Positions 45,349 through 53,533 of a DNA stretch of 64,000 nucleotides are shown here, piece by piece. The position numbers and the translations under genes are program-made. The notes under the pieces are model-generated. The model was given only the letters and a program-made list of their open reading frames with translations. It was not told where the DNA came from and did not search any database. The DNA lies in contig NZ_JAGUCO010000001.1 in NCBI RefSeq assembly GCF_018271995.1, positions 186,001 through 250,000 on the forward strand. Reading direction: 5' to 3'. This stretch comes from Carboxylicivirga linearis (lineage in GTDB: Bacteria > Bacteroidota > Bacteroidia > Bacteroidales > Marinilabiliaceae). Each line of letters opens with the position of its first letter. The stretch's first letter is position 1.

Positions 45349-46209
45349 GTGATTGATATGGTAGGGGAGACTGCATTTAGAGAATATCTAAATGAATTGA
45401 AGAAACATACTCCGTATGATTTTAGTGAGTATTCTGATAATTCAATTCATAGACGAATCCGGAAGATATTAAAGGATTATGATCTCACTATGCAGCAATT
45501 GTTGGAACGTACAAAAACCGATGAGGATTTTGTAGAGAAGGTTGTAGAAGAGATAACTGTTAATACCACAGAATTATTCAGAGATCCAGAGATATGGACA
45601 AATATCTACGATAAGATATTTGCCGGGGTAAAAAGTAAAAAAACAATTAACATTTGGCATGCAGGATGTAGCTCGGGTATGGAGGTTTATTCAAACCTTA
45701 TTATCATGAGTGAATTGGGTTTGCTTGACAGGATTAAGGTGTATGGTACCGATATAAATGCTCGTATGGTAAGACAAGCAAAATCGGGTAAATATGCATT
45801 AAAGTTTAATTTAGAACAGTTACAAGCGTTTAATAAATCATTAAAGAAAAAGCCTATTCAAGGCATATCAGAAATTGATTTTACCAAGTACTTTGAGTTT
45901 CATGAAGAAGAAGATGTACTGATTGTCAAAGACTTTTTGCGTAAGGTGCCGTGGTTTGTTAAACACGATTTGGTGCAGGAAGAAATACCATTTTATAATA
46001 AGTTTGATATAGTGTTTTGTCGAAATGTGTTGATTTATTTCAATGCAAGCTTGCAATCAAAACTCTTTAAACGTTTCCACGATCAAATGTATCCGGGTGC
46101 TTTTTTATTACTGGGTAATCATGAAAACATGTCGGGGTTTTATAAAACAAAATTTAGTAAGAATGGTCCTTTATTCGTAAAAAATAATTCCTTTCATTTT
46201 AAATATTAA
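45349..46209 (+). CDS. CheR-type methyltransferase of the sensory (TELFRDP) subclass
   Basis: A 286-residue protein. It may start at GTG 45349, directly after the preceding stop, or at ATG 45358. It has VNTTELFRDPEIW, motif I NIWHAGCSSGMEVYSNLI, YGTDINARMV and VFCRNVLIYFNASLQSK. The TELFRDP signature replaces the TxFFRE of chemotaxis CheR and is typical of CheR proteins in PAS-containing sensory systems. SAM-binding residues look intact. It is likely a second methyltransferase dedicated to the GAF/PAS sensor module rather than to the MCP. Confidence 0.85.
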   Translation: MIDMVGETAFREYLNELKKHTPYDFSEYSDNSIHRRIRKILKDYDLTMQQLLERTKTDEDFVEKVVEEITVNTTELFRDPEIWTNIYDKIFAGVKSKKTINIWHAGCSSGMEVYSNLIIMSELGLLDRIKVYGTDINARMVRQAKSGKYALKFNLEQLQAFNKSLKKKPIQGISEIDFTKYFEFHEEEDVLIVKDFLRKVPWFVKHDLVQEEIPFYNKFDIVFCRNVLIYFNASLQSKLFKRFHDQMYPGAFLLLGNHENMSGFYKTKFSKNGPLFVKNNSFHFKY

Positions 46210-46213
46210 TTAA

Positions 46214-47038
46214 ATGGCACTTAATTATAGCATACGTGAAATAAGGGAATTATCAGAGGTTTTGACGCAAGAAACGCAGATGCCTTTTAATCAAATGAGC
46301 CAATCATTTCTTAAGCGTAGGTTGTATCTTTTTGGAGAAAAAAAAGGGGTTAAAAAGAATGAGCAACTTTTAGCCGGACTAAAAGATGAGGCTTTTAAGG
46401 ATGATTTAATAAATAATATAGTAGTACCTGTTACCGAACTATTTCGTGATCCCGGTCTGTGGCGAAAAATCCGTGAGTATTTCTTATCCTTATCAGATCA
46501 ATCAGTAATAAAAGTTTGGATACCACAAATTGCTTCAGGAGAAGAATTATATACACTGTTAATTGTAGCACAAGAAACGGGTGTTTTAGATAAAATAGAA
46601 GTTACAGCAGGTTATTGTGCGTCTGTTACTAAGGAGCTAGTAGAACAAGGCGTTATCTTTAGTAAAAAGATGGATACTAACCTGTATAATTATAAAAGAT
46701 ACGAAGGGAAGCAAAGTCTGGAAGGTTATATGGAGGATGATGAGGGAGTATTGAAATTAAAATCATCTTTCTGGTCAAAAATCAATTTTAAGAAAGGTTG
46801 TGTCACTATCAGTAAACCCGATGAGAAAGTTGATTTGGTTTTATTTCGTAATGTGATGCTCTATTATAAAAAAGATTATCATTCAGTTTTAAAGGAGGCA
46901 ATCGATAGTTCATTAAAACCTGGAGGATGGCTATGTATTGGTGTAAGGGAGCAATTTCCTACTCCTTATTCCGATCGATTTGAATGTATTGATCAAAAAG
47001 AAAAAGTGTTTCTAAAGTTTAATGCGTTAACTCAGTAA
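46214..47038 (+). CDS. Degenerate CheR-like protein
   Basis: A 274-residue paralogue of the previous gene (4 bp downstream). It keeps VPVTELFRDPGLW and the closing LVLFRNVMLYYKKDYHSVLK. SAM motif I, however, reads VWIPQIASGEELYTLLIV, so the glycine-cysteine-serine of AGCSSGEE has been replaced by Gln-Ile-Ala, and the acidic residue of the second motif is lost (EVTAGYCASVTKEL). It has probably lost methyltransferase activity and may serve as a regulatory partner of the active copy. Gene order and conservation of the fold argue against it being a pseudogene. Confidence 0.75.
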   Translation: MALNYSIREIRELSEVLTQETQMPFNQMSQSFLKRRLYLFGEKKGVKKNEQLLAGLKDEAFKDDLINNIVVPVTELFRDPGLWRKIREYFLSLSDQSVIKVWIPQIASGEELYTLLIVAQETGVLDKIEVTAGYCASVTKELVEQGVIFSKKMDTNLYNYKRYEGKQSLEGYMEDDEGVLKLKSSFWSKINFKKGCVTISKPDEKVDLVLFRNVMLYYKKDYHSVLKEAIDSSLKPGGWLCIGVREQFPTPYSDRFECIDQKEKVFLKFNALTQ

Positions 47039-47043
47039 TTGTT

Positions 47044-47613
47044 ATGCTTTTAAAATACAAAGCGGTAGTAATAGGAGGTTCAGCTGGAAGTTTTTCAGTG
47101 GTAAGTAAGATTTTATCACAGATTAATCATGATTTTCCCTTGCCTATTATATTGTGTTTGCATCGATTAAAGCATGTACGTTCTGGTTTATTGGAAAGCA
47201 TCAATTTAAAATCTAAGCTGGAAGTACTTGAACCTCATGATAAGGATAAAATTATTCCCGGTAAAGTTTATCTGGCACCTTCTAACTATCATTTATTTAT
47301 TGAGTACGATGGATCAATTAGTTTATCTACCGAAGAACCATTGAATCATAGTCGGCCATCAATTGACCATACATTATCATCATCGGCATATTTCTTCAGA
47401 GATAAGTTAATAGGCATATTATTAACTGGAGCCAATAAAGATGGAGCTAAGGGCATGAAGGATATAGCTGATAAAAGAGGCTTTACTATTGTTCAGGATC
47501 CTGCAACTTGTGATGTGGATACTATGCCAAAAATGGCTTTAAGATTGATGTCTCCATCCAAAATAATGTCTCCTGACGAGATCGTTCTTTATTTGAACCA
47601 ACTAGTGAATTAA
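47044..47613 (+). CDS. Stand-alone CheB-type methylesterase domain
   Basis: A 189-residue esterase domain without a receiver. The catalytic triad is present: S13 (IGGSAGSFS), H40 (LCLHRLKHV) and D133 (LLTGANKDGAKG). Without a receiver its activity would not depend on CheA phosphorylation. Its neighbours are the TELFRDP CheR-like genes, so a methylation/demethylation cycle on the GAF/PAS proteins is plausible. It begins 5 bp after the degenerate CheR gene. Confidence 0.88.
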   Translation: MLLKYKAVVIGGSAGSFSVVSKILSQINHDFPLPIILCLHRLKHVRSGLLESINLKSKLEVLEPHDKDKIIPGKVYLAPSNYHLFIEYDGSISLSTEEPLNHSRPSIDHTLSSSAYFFRDKLIGILLTGANKDGAKGMKDIADKRGFTIVQDPATCDVDTMPKMALRLMSPSKIMSPDEIVLYLNQLVN

Positions 47614-47615
47614 CT

Positions 47616-48356
47616 ATGAGTAGAGATAAATATATATATTGGTTAGGAGCTATTTTTCTTTGTCTTGTATTGATAAAGTACTTGTTTGTTCCATCTGTTT
47701 TTTCGCCGGTTTACTATTCTATAGAGCTGGTTTCTCTAATTGTATTCGTAGGACTTATCTTTTTTGTGAGTAAGCAATTTATGCTTAAGAAAAACTGTAA
47801 AGGTGATCAATTACAAATGTTGGTTGACGAATTGCAAAATGAGAATAGTAGGCTAAAGGAGCAGGTGCATGTACTGGAACAAGAGAAAAATAATAAAAAA
47901 GCCTTTTACTCTGCTAAAGAAAAAATGTTGATTGATTTGCGTAAAGTGCATAACGATAACAATGATGTAGCTTCTGGTTTCTTCGAACTTATAAAGAAAC
48001 ATGTTGAACTGGTGGCCGGAATCTCGTATTTACAATGTGAGGAGGAGGGGTGTTATAAGCCAGTGCAATCGTATGGTTTAGATGAAGAGTGGAACGTTGA
48101 GAAACTGATTATTGGGGAAGGAATTCACGGACAAGCAGTTGTTGAAAAAAGAGCCATTGAAATTACAGATATTCCTGAGGACTATCTGGAAGCGTCTTCC
48201 GGATCAGGAGCTGCTCAACCGGCTTATATTTATTTATTACCATTTATTAAAGAAGAGGAAAAAGGTCTATTAATTGAAGTAGCATCTTTTAAGAAGCTTG
48301 GATTAGATATCATTTGGAATGAGTTTTTGGATAATCTAGATATTGAAGAAAACTAA
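47616..48356 (+). CDS. Membrane GAF-domain protein
   Basis: A 246-residue protein with two transmembrane helices (about 8-25 and 33-51), a coiled coil (about 62-95) and a GAF domain (about 110-235). The GAF has IGEGIHGQAVVEKRAIEITD and IPEDYLEASSGSGAAQPAYIYLLPF, matching the motif of the two larger GAF proteins of the cluster. It has no output domain. It begins 2 bp after the CheB-like gene and precedes the SpoIIE phosphatase gene by 12 bp. It may be a co-sensor or a decoy subunit for the larger GAF proteins. Confidence 0.75.
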   Translation: MSRDKYIYWLGAIFLCLVLIKYLFVPSVFSPVYYSIELVSLIVFVGLIFFVSKQFMLKKNCKGDQLQMLVDELQNENSRLKEQVHVLEQEKNNKKAFYSAKEKMLIDLRKVHNDNNDVASGFFELIKKHVELVAGISYLQCEEEGCYKPVQSYGLDEEWNVEKLIIGEGIHGQAVVEKRAIEITDIPEDYLEASSGSGAAQPAYIYLLPFIKEEEKGLLIEVASFKKLGLDIIWNEFLDNLDIEEN

Positions 48357-48368
48357 AAGTAACACGAC

Positions 48369-50972
48369 ATGACAAAGCTTAAAAAGAGATTGAAACAGAT
48401 GTTAAGCCACAACGCAATAAGTGAGCGTGAATGGTATTTTCTGGTGATTGCACTAATCATGTTGTTGTTTTTGGTTTGGTCTGGTTTCTTATCATTTACC
48501 AACTCTTATTTTTCATTTGAAAACATAGTAGCTATTCACCGTTCGATATTGGTGTGGTTTATTGATTTATTAGTGGTTTCAATTCCTTTAATTGTATTAT
48601 ACGTTATTAATTTCAGCAAGGTAAAAAATCAAAAACTATCTGAAGAGGTTGAAGAATTAAGTCAGCGAATTGATTTAAGTATTAAACTTGCCGAGAAAAT
48701 TAGTAATGGTGAATTGGATGGTATCCGACATGATGATAATCGATTGTCGAAGACTCTGGTTGATCTGGGTGAGAATTTAAAGCGAAATAAAGAGCAAGAA
48801 GAAGTATATAACTGGATTGCACGAGGAAAAGAAAAAATATCAGATATTCTGCGTTCACACAATAAGGTGGATGAACTTACTGATGAGGTGATACGTGGGA
48901 TTATAGATTATTGTGGAGGAGTGCAAGGTACCTTGTACTTGCTAGAGCAAGGAAAATTAGAAAACTCCGCCACTTATGCATATAACCGCAAAAGATACGA
49001 AAGACAAACCATTAGTATAGGTAAAGGACTAATCGGTGAAGTGGCCTTTGAGAAGCAGATGATATATCGCACCGAAATTCCGGATGATTATTTTCATATT
49101 ACATCTGGCCTATTAGGTGATAAAAAACCCAGAAGCTTAATTATTGTACCTCTTCTGCAGGAAGAAGAATTGCAAGGAGTTGTTGAAGTAGCTTTTTTTG
49201 CCAATAATTTACCTAAACATGTGCTTGAATTAGCTGAAGAGTTGAGTGGTATAATCGGGCGTACTATTTATAATCTTAAGATTAATCAAAAAACAGCTAA
49301 TCTGCTGGAAGAATCGCAGCAAATGACAGAAACACTTCAGCGCAATGAGAAACAACTTCAGGAGAATGCTGCTGAAATGTTGGAAGCAAAAGAAGAGCTG
49401 GAGAAGTCAAACCAGATGCTGGAGGGGCAGATTCAGGAAGTGGAGCATGCACAAAAAAGATTAGAGGCATTACTAACCAATGCATCGGAGTTTATTTCCA
49501 TTTATAATGAAGAACAGCAGCTCTTATTTGAAAGTCCTTCTGTAAAGCAGATTTTAGGTTATTCACAAGAAGATGAAATAACAGGAATGGATCCTGAATT
49601 ATTGACTCCAAGAGGATATAAAACTATTAATAATCTGTTTCAGTACCTACTGGAAACTCCTGGCGGAGAACAGTCGGCTCAATATACCTACTTGCGAAAA
49701 GACGGGCGTAAGTTATTTCTCGAAACTAAAGGGAAGAACCTTCTGCATGATCCGGCAATCAAAGGAATTATTTTTAATACTCAGGATATTACTGAGCGAA
49801 AAAGAGCCGAAAAAGAGGAGCGCATGAAGAGTAGGATGCAATCACTATCTGAGAATTCACCAGATATGATCATCCGGATTAATACAGGAGGTAAGTTGGT
49901 ATATGTCAACCCTAAAGTGTCTGAATTTATTGGCAAATCTGCTGTAGATCTTACAAAGCAAAGAATTAATGACTTAGATGTTGATGGTCGCTTCATTGAT
50001 TATATGAAGGATTCGTTAAAAGAGATCAGAAGTTCTTTGAAGCAATCTATAAATGAGGTTGAGATTGAAGGTGTTGATGGAACTCACATAATGGAAATTA
50101 AAGCCATTCCTGAGTTTAATGAAGAACGCGATTTAGAGTCTATTCTTTTCGTTGCTCATGATATGACTGACTTTAAGAAGATTGAGCAAGAAATTAAAGA
50201 GAAGAATAAAAAGATCTCAGACAGTATTAATTATGCGCAGCGAATTCAAACTGCTATTTTGCCAGATACTGATCTGCTGCAGCAATTCTTCCCTCGTTCC
50301 TTTATCTTCTATCGACCTAAGGATGTGGTAAGTGGTGATTTCCCATGGATGTTTAAGAAGGATAACCACTTTTATGTTGCTGCTGTCGATTGTACCGGTC
50401 ATGGGGTACCAGGAGCGTTGCTTTCGTTCATTGGATATTTCTTGATGAATAATATTGTCAATGCCAGTGATGATGTTACGGCTGCTGAACTGTTGGATAT
50501 GCTTCACCTGGATGTTCGACGTACATTAAGGCAGGATCAGGAAGGAGCCAATGGAAGAGATGGTATGGATTTAGCTTTGGTGAAGATTGATCTGGAATCG
50601 GATGAGTTGCAATTCTCAGGAGCTCATAATCCACTTTACCTGCTTTCGGAAGGTGAATTACAGGAATACAAGGGAACACGCAAAGGTATTGGAGGTAAAC
50701 CACTACTTAAAAAGGTGGAGAAGGACTTTGAAAACCATGTTATCAAGTATAAAAAGGGTGATCAGTTCTTTATTTTCTCTGACGGTTTACCTGATCAGGT
50801 TGGAGGACCAAAAGGCCGAAAATTCCAATCTAAGAGAATACGAGAAACACTTACAGAAGTTCCTAATCAAACCATGGCGCATTTTGAGCGACAATTTGCG
50901 GAAGCATTCTACGATTGGATGGGTGAGATGAAACAAGTGGATGATGTACTGTTGATTGGTATTGAATTATAA
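48369..50972 (+). CDS. Membrane GAF/PAS sensor with SpoIIE-type (PP2C) phosphatase output
   Basis: An 867-residue protein. TM helices lie at about 24-43 and 62-82, then a GAF domain (about 165-305) with GLIGEVAFEKQMIYRTEIPD and ITSGLLGDKKPRSLIIVPL, a coiled coil, PAS 1 (about 365-475), PAS 2 (about 495-610) and a SpoIIE phosphatase domain (about 640-867). Metal-binding residues are visible in VVSGDF, AAVDCTGHGVPGALLSFIG, FSDGLPDQVGG and QVDDVLLIGIEL. Such domains dephosphorylate STAS antagonists. The only STAS protein in view is encoded at the start of the cluster (35857-36168), making it the obvious candidate substrate. Confidence 0.88.
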   Translation: MTKLKKRLKQMLSHNAISEREWYFLVIALIMLLFLVWSGFLSFTNSYFSFENIVAIHRSILVWFIDLLVVSIPLIVLYVINFSKVKNQKLSEEVEELSQRIDLSIKLAEKISNGELDGIRHDDNRLSKTLVDLGENLKRNKEQEEVYNWIARGKEKISDILRSHNKVDELTDEVIRGIIDYCGGVQGTLYLLEQGKLENSATYAYNRKRYERQTISIGKGLIGEVAFEKQMIYRTEIPDDYFHITSGLLGDKKPRSLIIVPLLQEEELQGVVEVAFFANNLPKHVLELAEELSGIIGRTIYNLKINQKTANLLEESQQMTETLQRNEKQLQENAAEMLEAKEELEKSNQMLEGQIQEVEHAQKRLEALLTNASEFISIYNEEQQLLFESPSVKQILGYSQEDEITGMDPELLTPRGYKTINNLFQYLLETPGGEQSAQYTYLRKDGRKLFLETKGKNLLHDPAIKGIIFNTQDITERKRAEKEERMKSRMQSLSENSPDMIIRINTGGKLVYVNPKVSEFIGKSAVDLTKQRINDLDVDGRFIDYMKDSLKEIRSSLKQSINEVEIEGVDGTHIMEIKAIPEFNEERDLESILFVAHDMTDFKKIEQEIKEKNKKISDSINYAQRIQTAILPDTDLLQQFFPRSFIFYRPKDVVSGDFPWMFKKDNHFYVAAVDCTGHGVPGALLSFIGYFLMNNIVNASDDVTAAELLDMLHLDVRRTLRQDQEGANGRDGMDLALVKIDLESDELQFSGAHNPLYLLSEGELQEYKGTRKGIGGKPLLKKVEKDFENHVIKYKKGDQFFIFSDGLPDQVGGPKGRKFQSKRIRETLTEVPNQTMAHFERQFAEAFYDWMGEMKQVDDVLLIGIEL

Positions 50973-50992
50973 AAGAATTAAACTAAAATATA

Positions 50993-51030
50993 AAAGCCGG
51001 ATTCAGTATTGAGTCCGGCTTTGTTTTTTT
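50993..51030. terminator. Terminator closing the signalling cluster
   Basis: AAAGCCGGA (50993-51001) and TCCGGCTTT (51014-51022) pair perfectly, followed on the plus strand by GTTTTTTTG. It lies between the convergent phosphatase and ilvA genes and may work in both directions. Confidence 0.88.
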
Positions 51031-51082
51031 GAGAATATATTTAAGAAATCTGCAGTACAAAAAGAGATAATATTTTATTGTT

Positions 51083-52366
51083 TTAGATCATATACTGAAA
51101 TAAATCCGGGCTGTCGTTTAAGTATTCCACCACAAAGCCATTGGCTTCCATTCGCTCTATTAAGCCATTAAAATCCTCTTTCTTCTGAAGTTCAATACCA
51201 ACTAAGGCAGGACCCTTTTCGCGACTTGTTTTCTTACGATATTCGAAATGGGTAATGTCATCACCCGGGCCTAATACTTTATCAACAAAATCGCGTAATG
51301 CACCGGTACGTTGTGGAAAGCGGACGATGAAATAATGCTTTAATCCTTCGTAGAGTAATGATCTTTCTTTTATCTCTTCCGTTCGGGTAATGTCGTTGTT
51401 ACTGCCACTAATAATACAAACCACATTTTTGCCTTTTATTTTATCAGCATAAAACTCTAAAGCCGCTACACTTAATGCTCCGGCTGGTTCAACCACAATG
51501 GCATCATAATTATAAAGCTCCAGAATTTTCGTGCAAATTTTTCCTTCAGGTACCAATATAATATCATCAATCACTTTTTGACAGATCGAAAAAGTATAAT
51601 CACCAACTTTCTGAACAGCAGCGCCATCAACAAACTTATCAATTTCCTTTAATTCAATTACTTTTCCTTGTTTCAAAGATTGGTCCATCGAAGGAGCTCC
51701 TTTTGGCTCCACACCAATAATTTTGGTTTCGGGGCTCATATGTTTAATATAGCTACCTAAACCAGAGACCAGTCCTCCGCCACCAATGGGCACGAATATA
51801 TAGTCTATTTTATCCTTTGTTTGCTCCAGAATCTCCAAGCCAACGGTTGCTTGTCCTTCAATAATTTTCGGATCATCAAATGGATGAATAAAAGTTCTGC
51901 CTCCTTTTATACACTCATCCATGGCAGCATTGTAAGAGTCGTCAAAAGTATCGCCTGTAAGTATTACTTTAACTTTATCCTGACCAAACATCTTTACCTG
52001 ATTTACCTTTTGCTTGGGTGTTGTGCTTGGCATATAGATTATGCCATCGATGCCTAACATCTGACAAGAATAGGCAACTCCCTGGGCATGGTTGCCTGCA
52101 CTGGCACAAACAATACCTGCTTGTACTTGCTCATCCGTAAGGCTCTTTATCTTATTGTAAGCGCCCCTTATTTTATATGATCGAACGCTTTGCAGATCTT
52201 CTCTCTTAAGAAGGATATTAGCTTCGTATTTGGTAGATAAATTACGATTTCGGGTGATGGGAGTTGTTTCAACAACATTGTTGAGAGTTAGCTTAGCAGC
52301 TAAGATATCCTCAATCTTTGGGAAGTATGAATTGGGCGGGGATTGTTTTTCTTTATTCGTCTTCAT
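51083..52366 (-). CDS. ilvA: Threonine ammonia-lyase (dehydratase)
   Basis: A 427-residue PLP enzyme from the ATG at 52366 (52390 would add an unlikely hydrophobic extension). The PLP lysine K65 is in RSYKIRGAYNKI, the Gly-rich loop is PIGGGGLVSGL, and CASAGNHAQGVAY binds substrate. The C-terminal half has a single ACT-like regulatory domain (VRFPQRTGALRDFVDKVLGP), as in the shorter dehydratase form. It converts threonine to 2-oxobutyrate for isoleucine synthesis. It is the last gene of the branched-chain locus, separated from leuB by a terminator. Confidence 0.94.
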   Translation of the reverse strand: MKTNKEKQSPPNSYFPKIEDILAAKLTLNNVVETTPITRNRNLSTKYEANILLKREDLQSVRSYKIRGAYNKIKSLTDEQVQAGIVCASAGNHAQGVAYSCQMLGIDGIIYMPSTTPKQKVNQVKMFGQDKVKVILTGDTFDDSYNAAMDECIKGGRTFIHPFDDPKIIEGQATVGLEILEQTKDKIDYIFVPIGGGGLVSGLGSYIKHMSPETKIIGVEPKGAPSMDQSLKQGKVIELKEIDKFVDGAAVQKVGDYTFSICQKVIDDIILVPEGKICTKILELYNYDAIVVEPAGALSVAALEFYADKIKGKNVVCIISGSNNDITRTEEIKERSLLYEGLKHYFIVRFPQRTGALRDFVDKVLGPGDDITHFEYRKKTSREKGPALVGIELQKKEDFNGLIERMEANGFVVEYLNDSPDLFQYMI

Positions 52367-52379
52367 TATGTTGGAGGGT

Positions 52380-52410
52380 AAAAAAAACACCGGTCAATTT
52401 CTTGACCGGT
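52380..52410 (-). terminator. Terminator after leuB
   Basis: CACCGGTCAA and TTGACCGGTG (52387-52396 with 52401-52410) form a perfect 10-bp stem with a four-base loop. On the minus strand a run of about seven T follows. It lies between leuB and ilvA, so ilvA needs read-through or its own promoter. Confidence 0.9.
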
Positions 52411-52419
52411 GCAATGTGT

Positions 52420-53481
52420 TTATTTTTTTATGAAATCTGCTAACCAGTCACCGACTTCGGAGGTTTTGCAAGGCTTGCCGTCTCGGGCAATATCCTCTGT
52501 TACTACTCCTTCTTCCAATGATTTATTTACGGCATCACGCACTGCTTGTGCCTCATCTAATAAATCAAGAGACTCTAATAACATAGCAGCTGAAAGAACG
52601 GTTGCAATTGGATTGGCAATGTCTTTTCCAGCGGCCTGAGGATAAGACCCGTGAATTGGTTCAAAAACCGAAGTGTGAATACCAACAGAAGCTGAAGGTA
52701 ATAATCCAAGAGAACCTGTAATAACCGAAGCTTCATCACTGATGATGTCACCAAACATGTTTTCAGTTACCATCACATCAAATTTCTTTGGCCACTGAAT
52801 CAATTGCATTGCTGCGTTATCAACAAACATATAATCAACTTCAATGTCTTTGTGATCGCCTTCCATAGCCTGTGCTGTTTCTCTCCATAGACGAGATGTT
52901 GCCAATACATTGGCTTTATCAACAACAGTCAATCGCTTATTACGTTTTTCAGCATAAGAGAAAGCAAGTTTTAAGATGCGCTCAATTTCTTCGGTGGTAT
53001 AAGTACAGGTATCAAAAGCCTTTTTCAAATCTTCTGAACGTCCTTTTTCTCCAAAATAGATACCACCTGTTAGCTCACGAACAACCACAAAATCTGATCC
53101 TTCAACAATATCCAGTCTCAATGGACTTTTATCTAGCAAAGAAGGGAAAGTGGTAACCGGGCGAATGTTAGCGTACAAGCCCAATTTTTTACGCATAGCC
53201 AATAGGCCTTGTTCAGGACGAACCTTGGCTTTAGGATCGTTATCGAATTTAGGATCGCCAATAGCACCAAATAATACGGCATCGGCTTTCATACATATGT
53301 CATGTGTTTCTTCCGGATAAGGATCGCCTACCTGGTCGATAGCGGTAGCTCCAACCAATGCATTTGTATACTCAACTTCATGACCGAATTTAACAGATAC
53401 AGCATCAATTACTTTTTGCGCCTGTGCAACAATTTCGGGTCCAATGCCGTCTCCGGCTAATACTGCAATATTTAGTTTCAT
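52420..53481 (-). CDS. leuB: 3-isopropylmalate dehydrogenase
   Basis: A 353-residue beta-decarboxylating dehydrogenase. It has [70 protein letters not shown] and the NAD-binding [19 protein letters not shown]. It oxidises 3-isopropylmalate to the 2-oxoisocaproate precursor of leucine. The spacer upstream (53482-53533) holds GCTAG boxes at 14-bp spacing. It is in the same transcript as the isopropylmalate/citramalate synthase gene. Confidence 0.96.
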   Translation of the reverse strand: MKLNIAVLAGDGIGPEIVAQAQKVIDAVSVKFGHEVEYTNALVGATAIDQVGDPYPEETHDICMKADAVLFGAIGDPKFDNDPKAKVRPEQGLLAMRKKLGLYANIRPVTTFPSLLDKSPLRLDIVEGSDFVVVRELTGGIYFGEKGRSEDLKKAFDTCTYTTEEIERILKLAFSYAEKRNKRLTVVDKANVLATSRLWRETAQAMEGDHKDIEVDYMFVDNAAMQLIQWPKKFDVMVTENMFGDIISDEASVITGSLGLLPSASVGIHTSVFEPIHGSYPQAAGKDIANPIATVLSAAMLLESLDLLDEAQAVRDAVNKSLEEGVVTEDIARDGKPCKTSEVGDWLADFIKK

Positions 53482-53498
53482 GTTAATGATTTTACGTT

Positions 53499-53531
53499 GC
53501 TAGCTGCCAGAAGCTAGCCTCTAGTTGCTAG
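53499..53531. repeat. GCTAG boxes at 14-bp spacing before leuB
   Basis: GCTAG occurs at 53499, 53513 and 53527, exactly 14 bp apart, with CTAG also between them. It fills most of the spacer between leuB and the upstream synthase gene. Confidence 0.6.
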
Positions 53532-53533
53532 TT

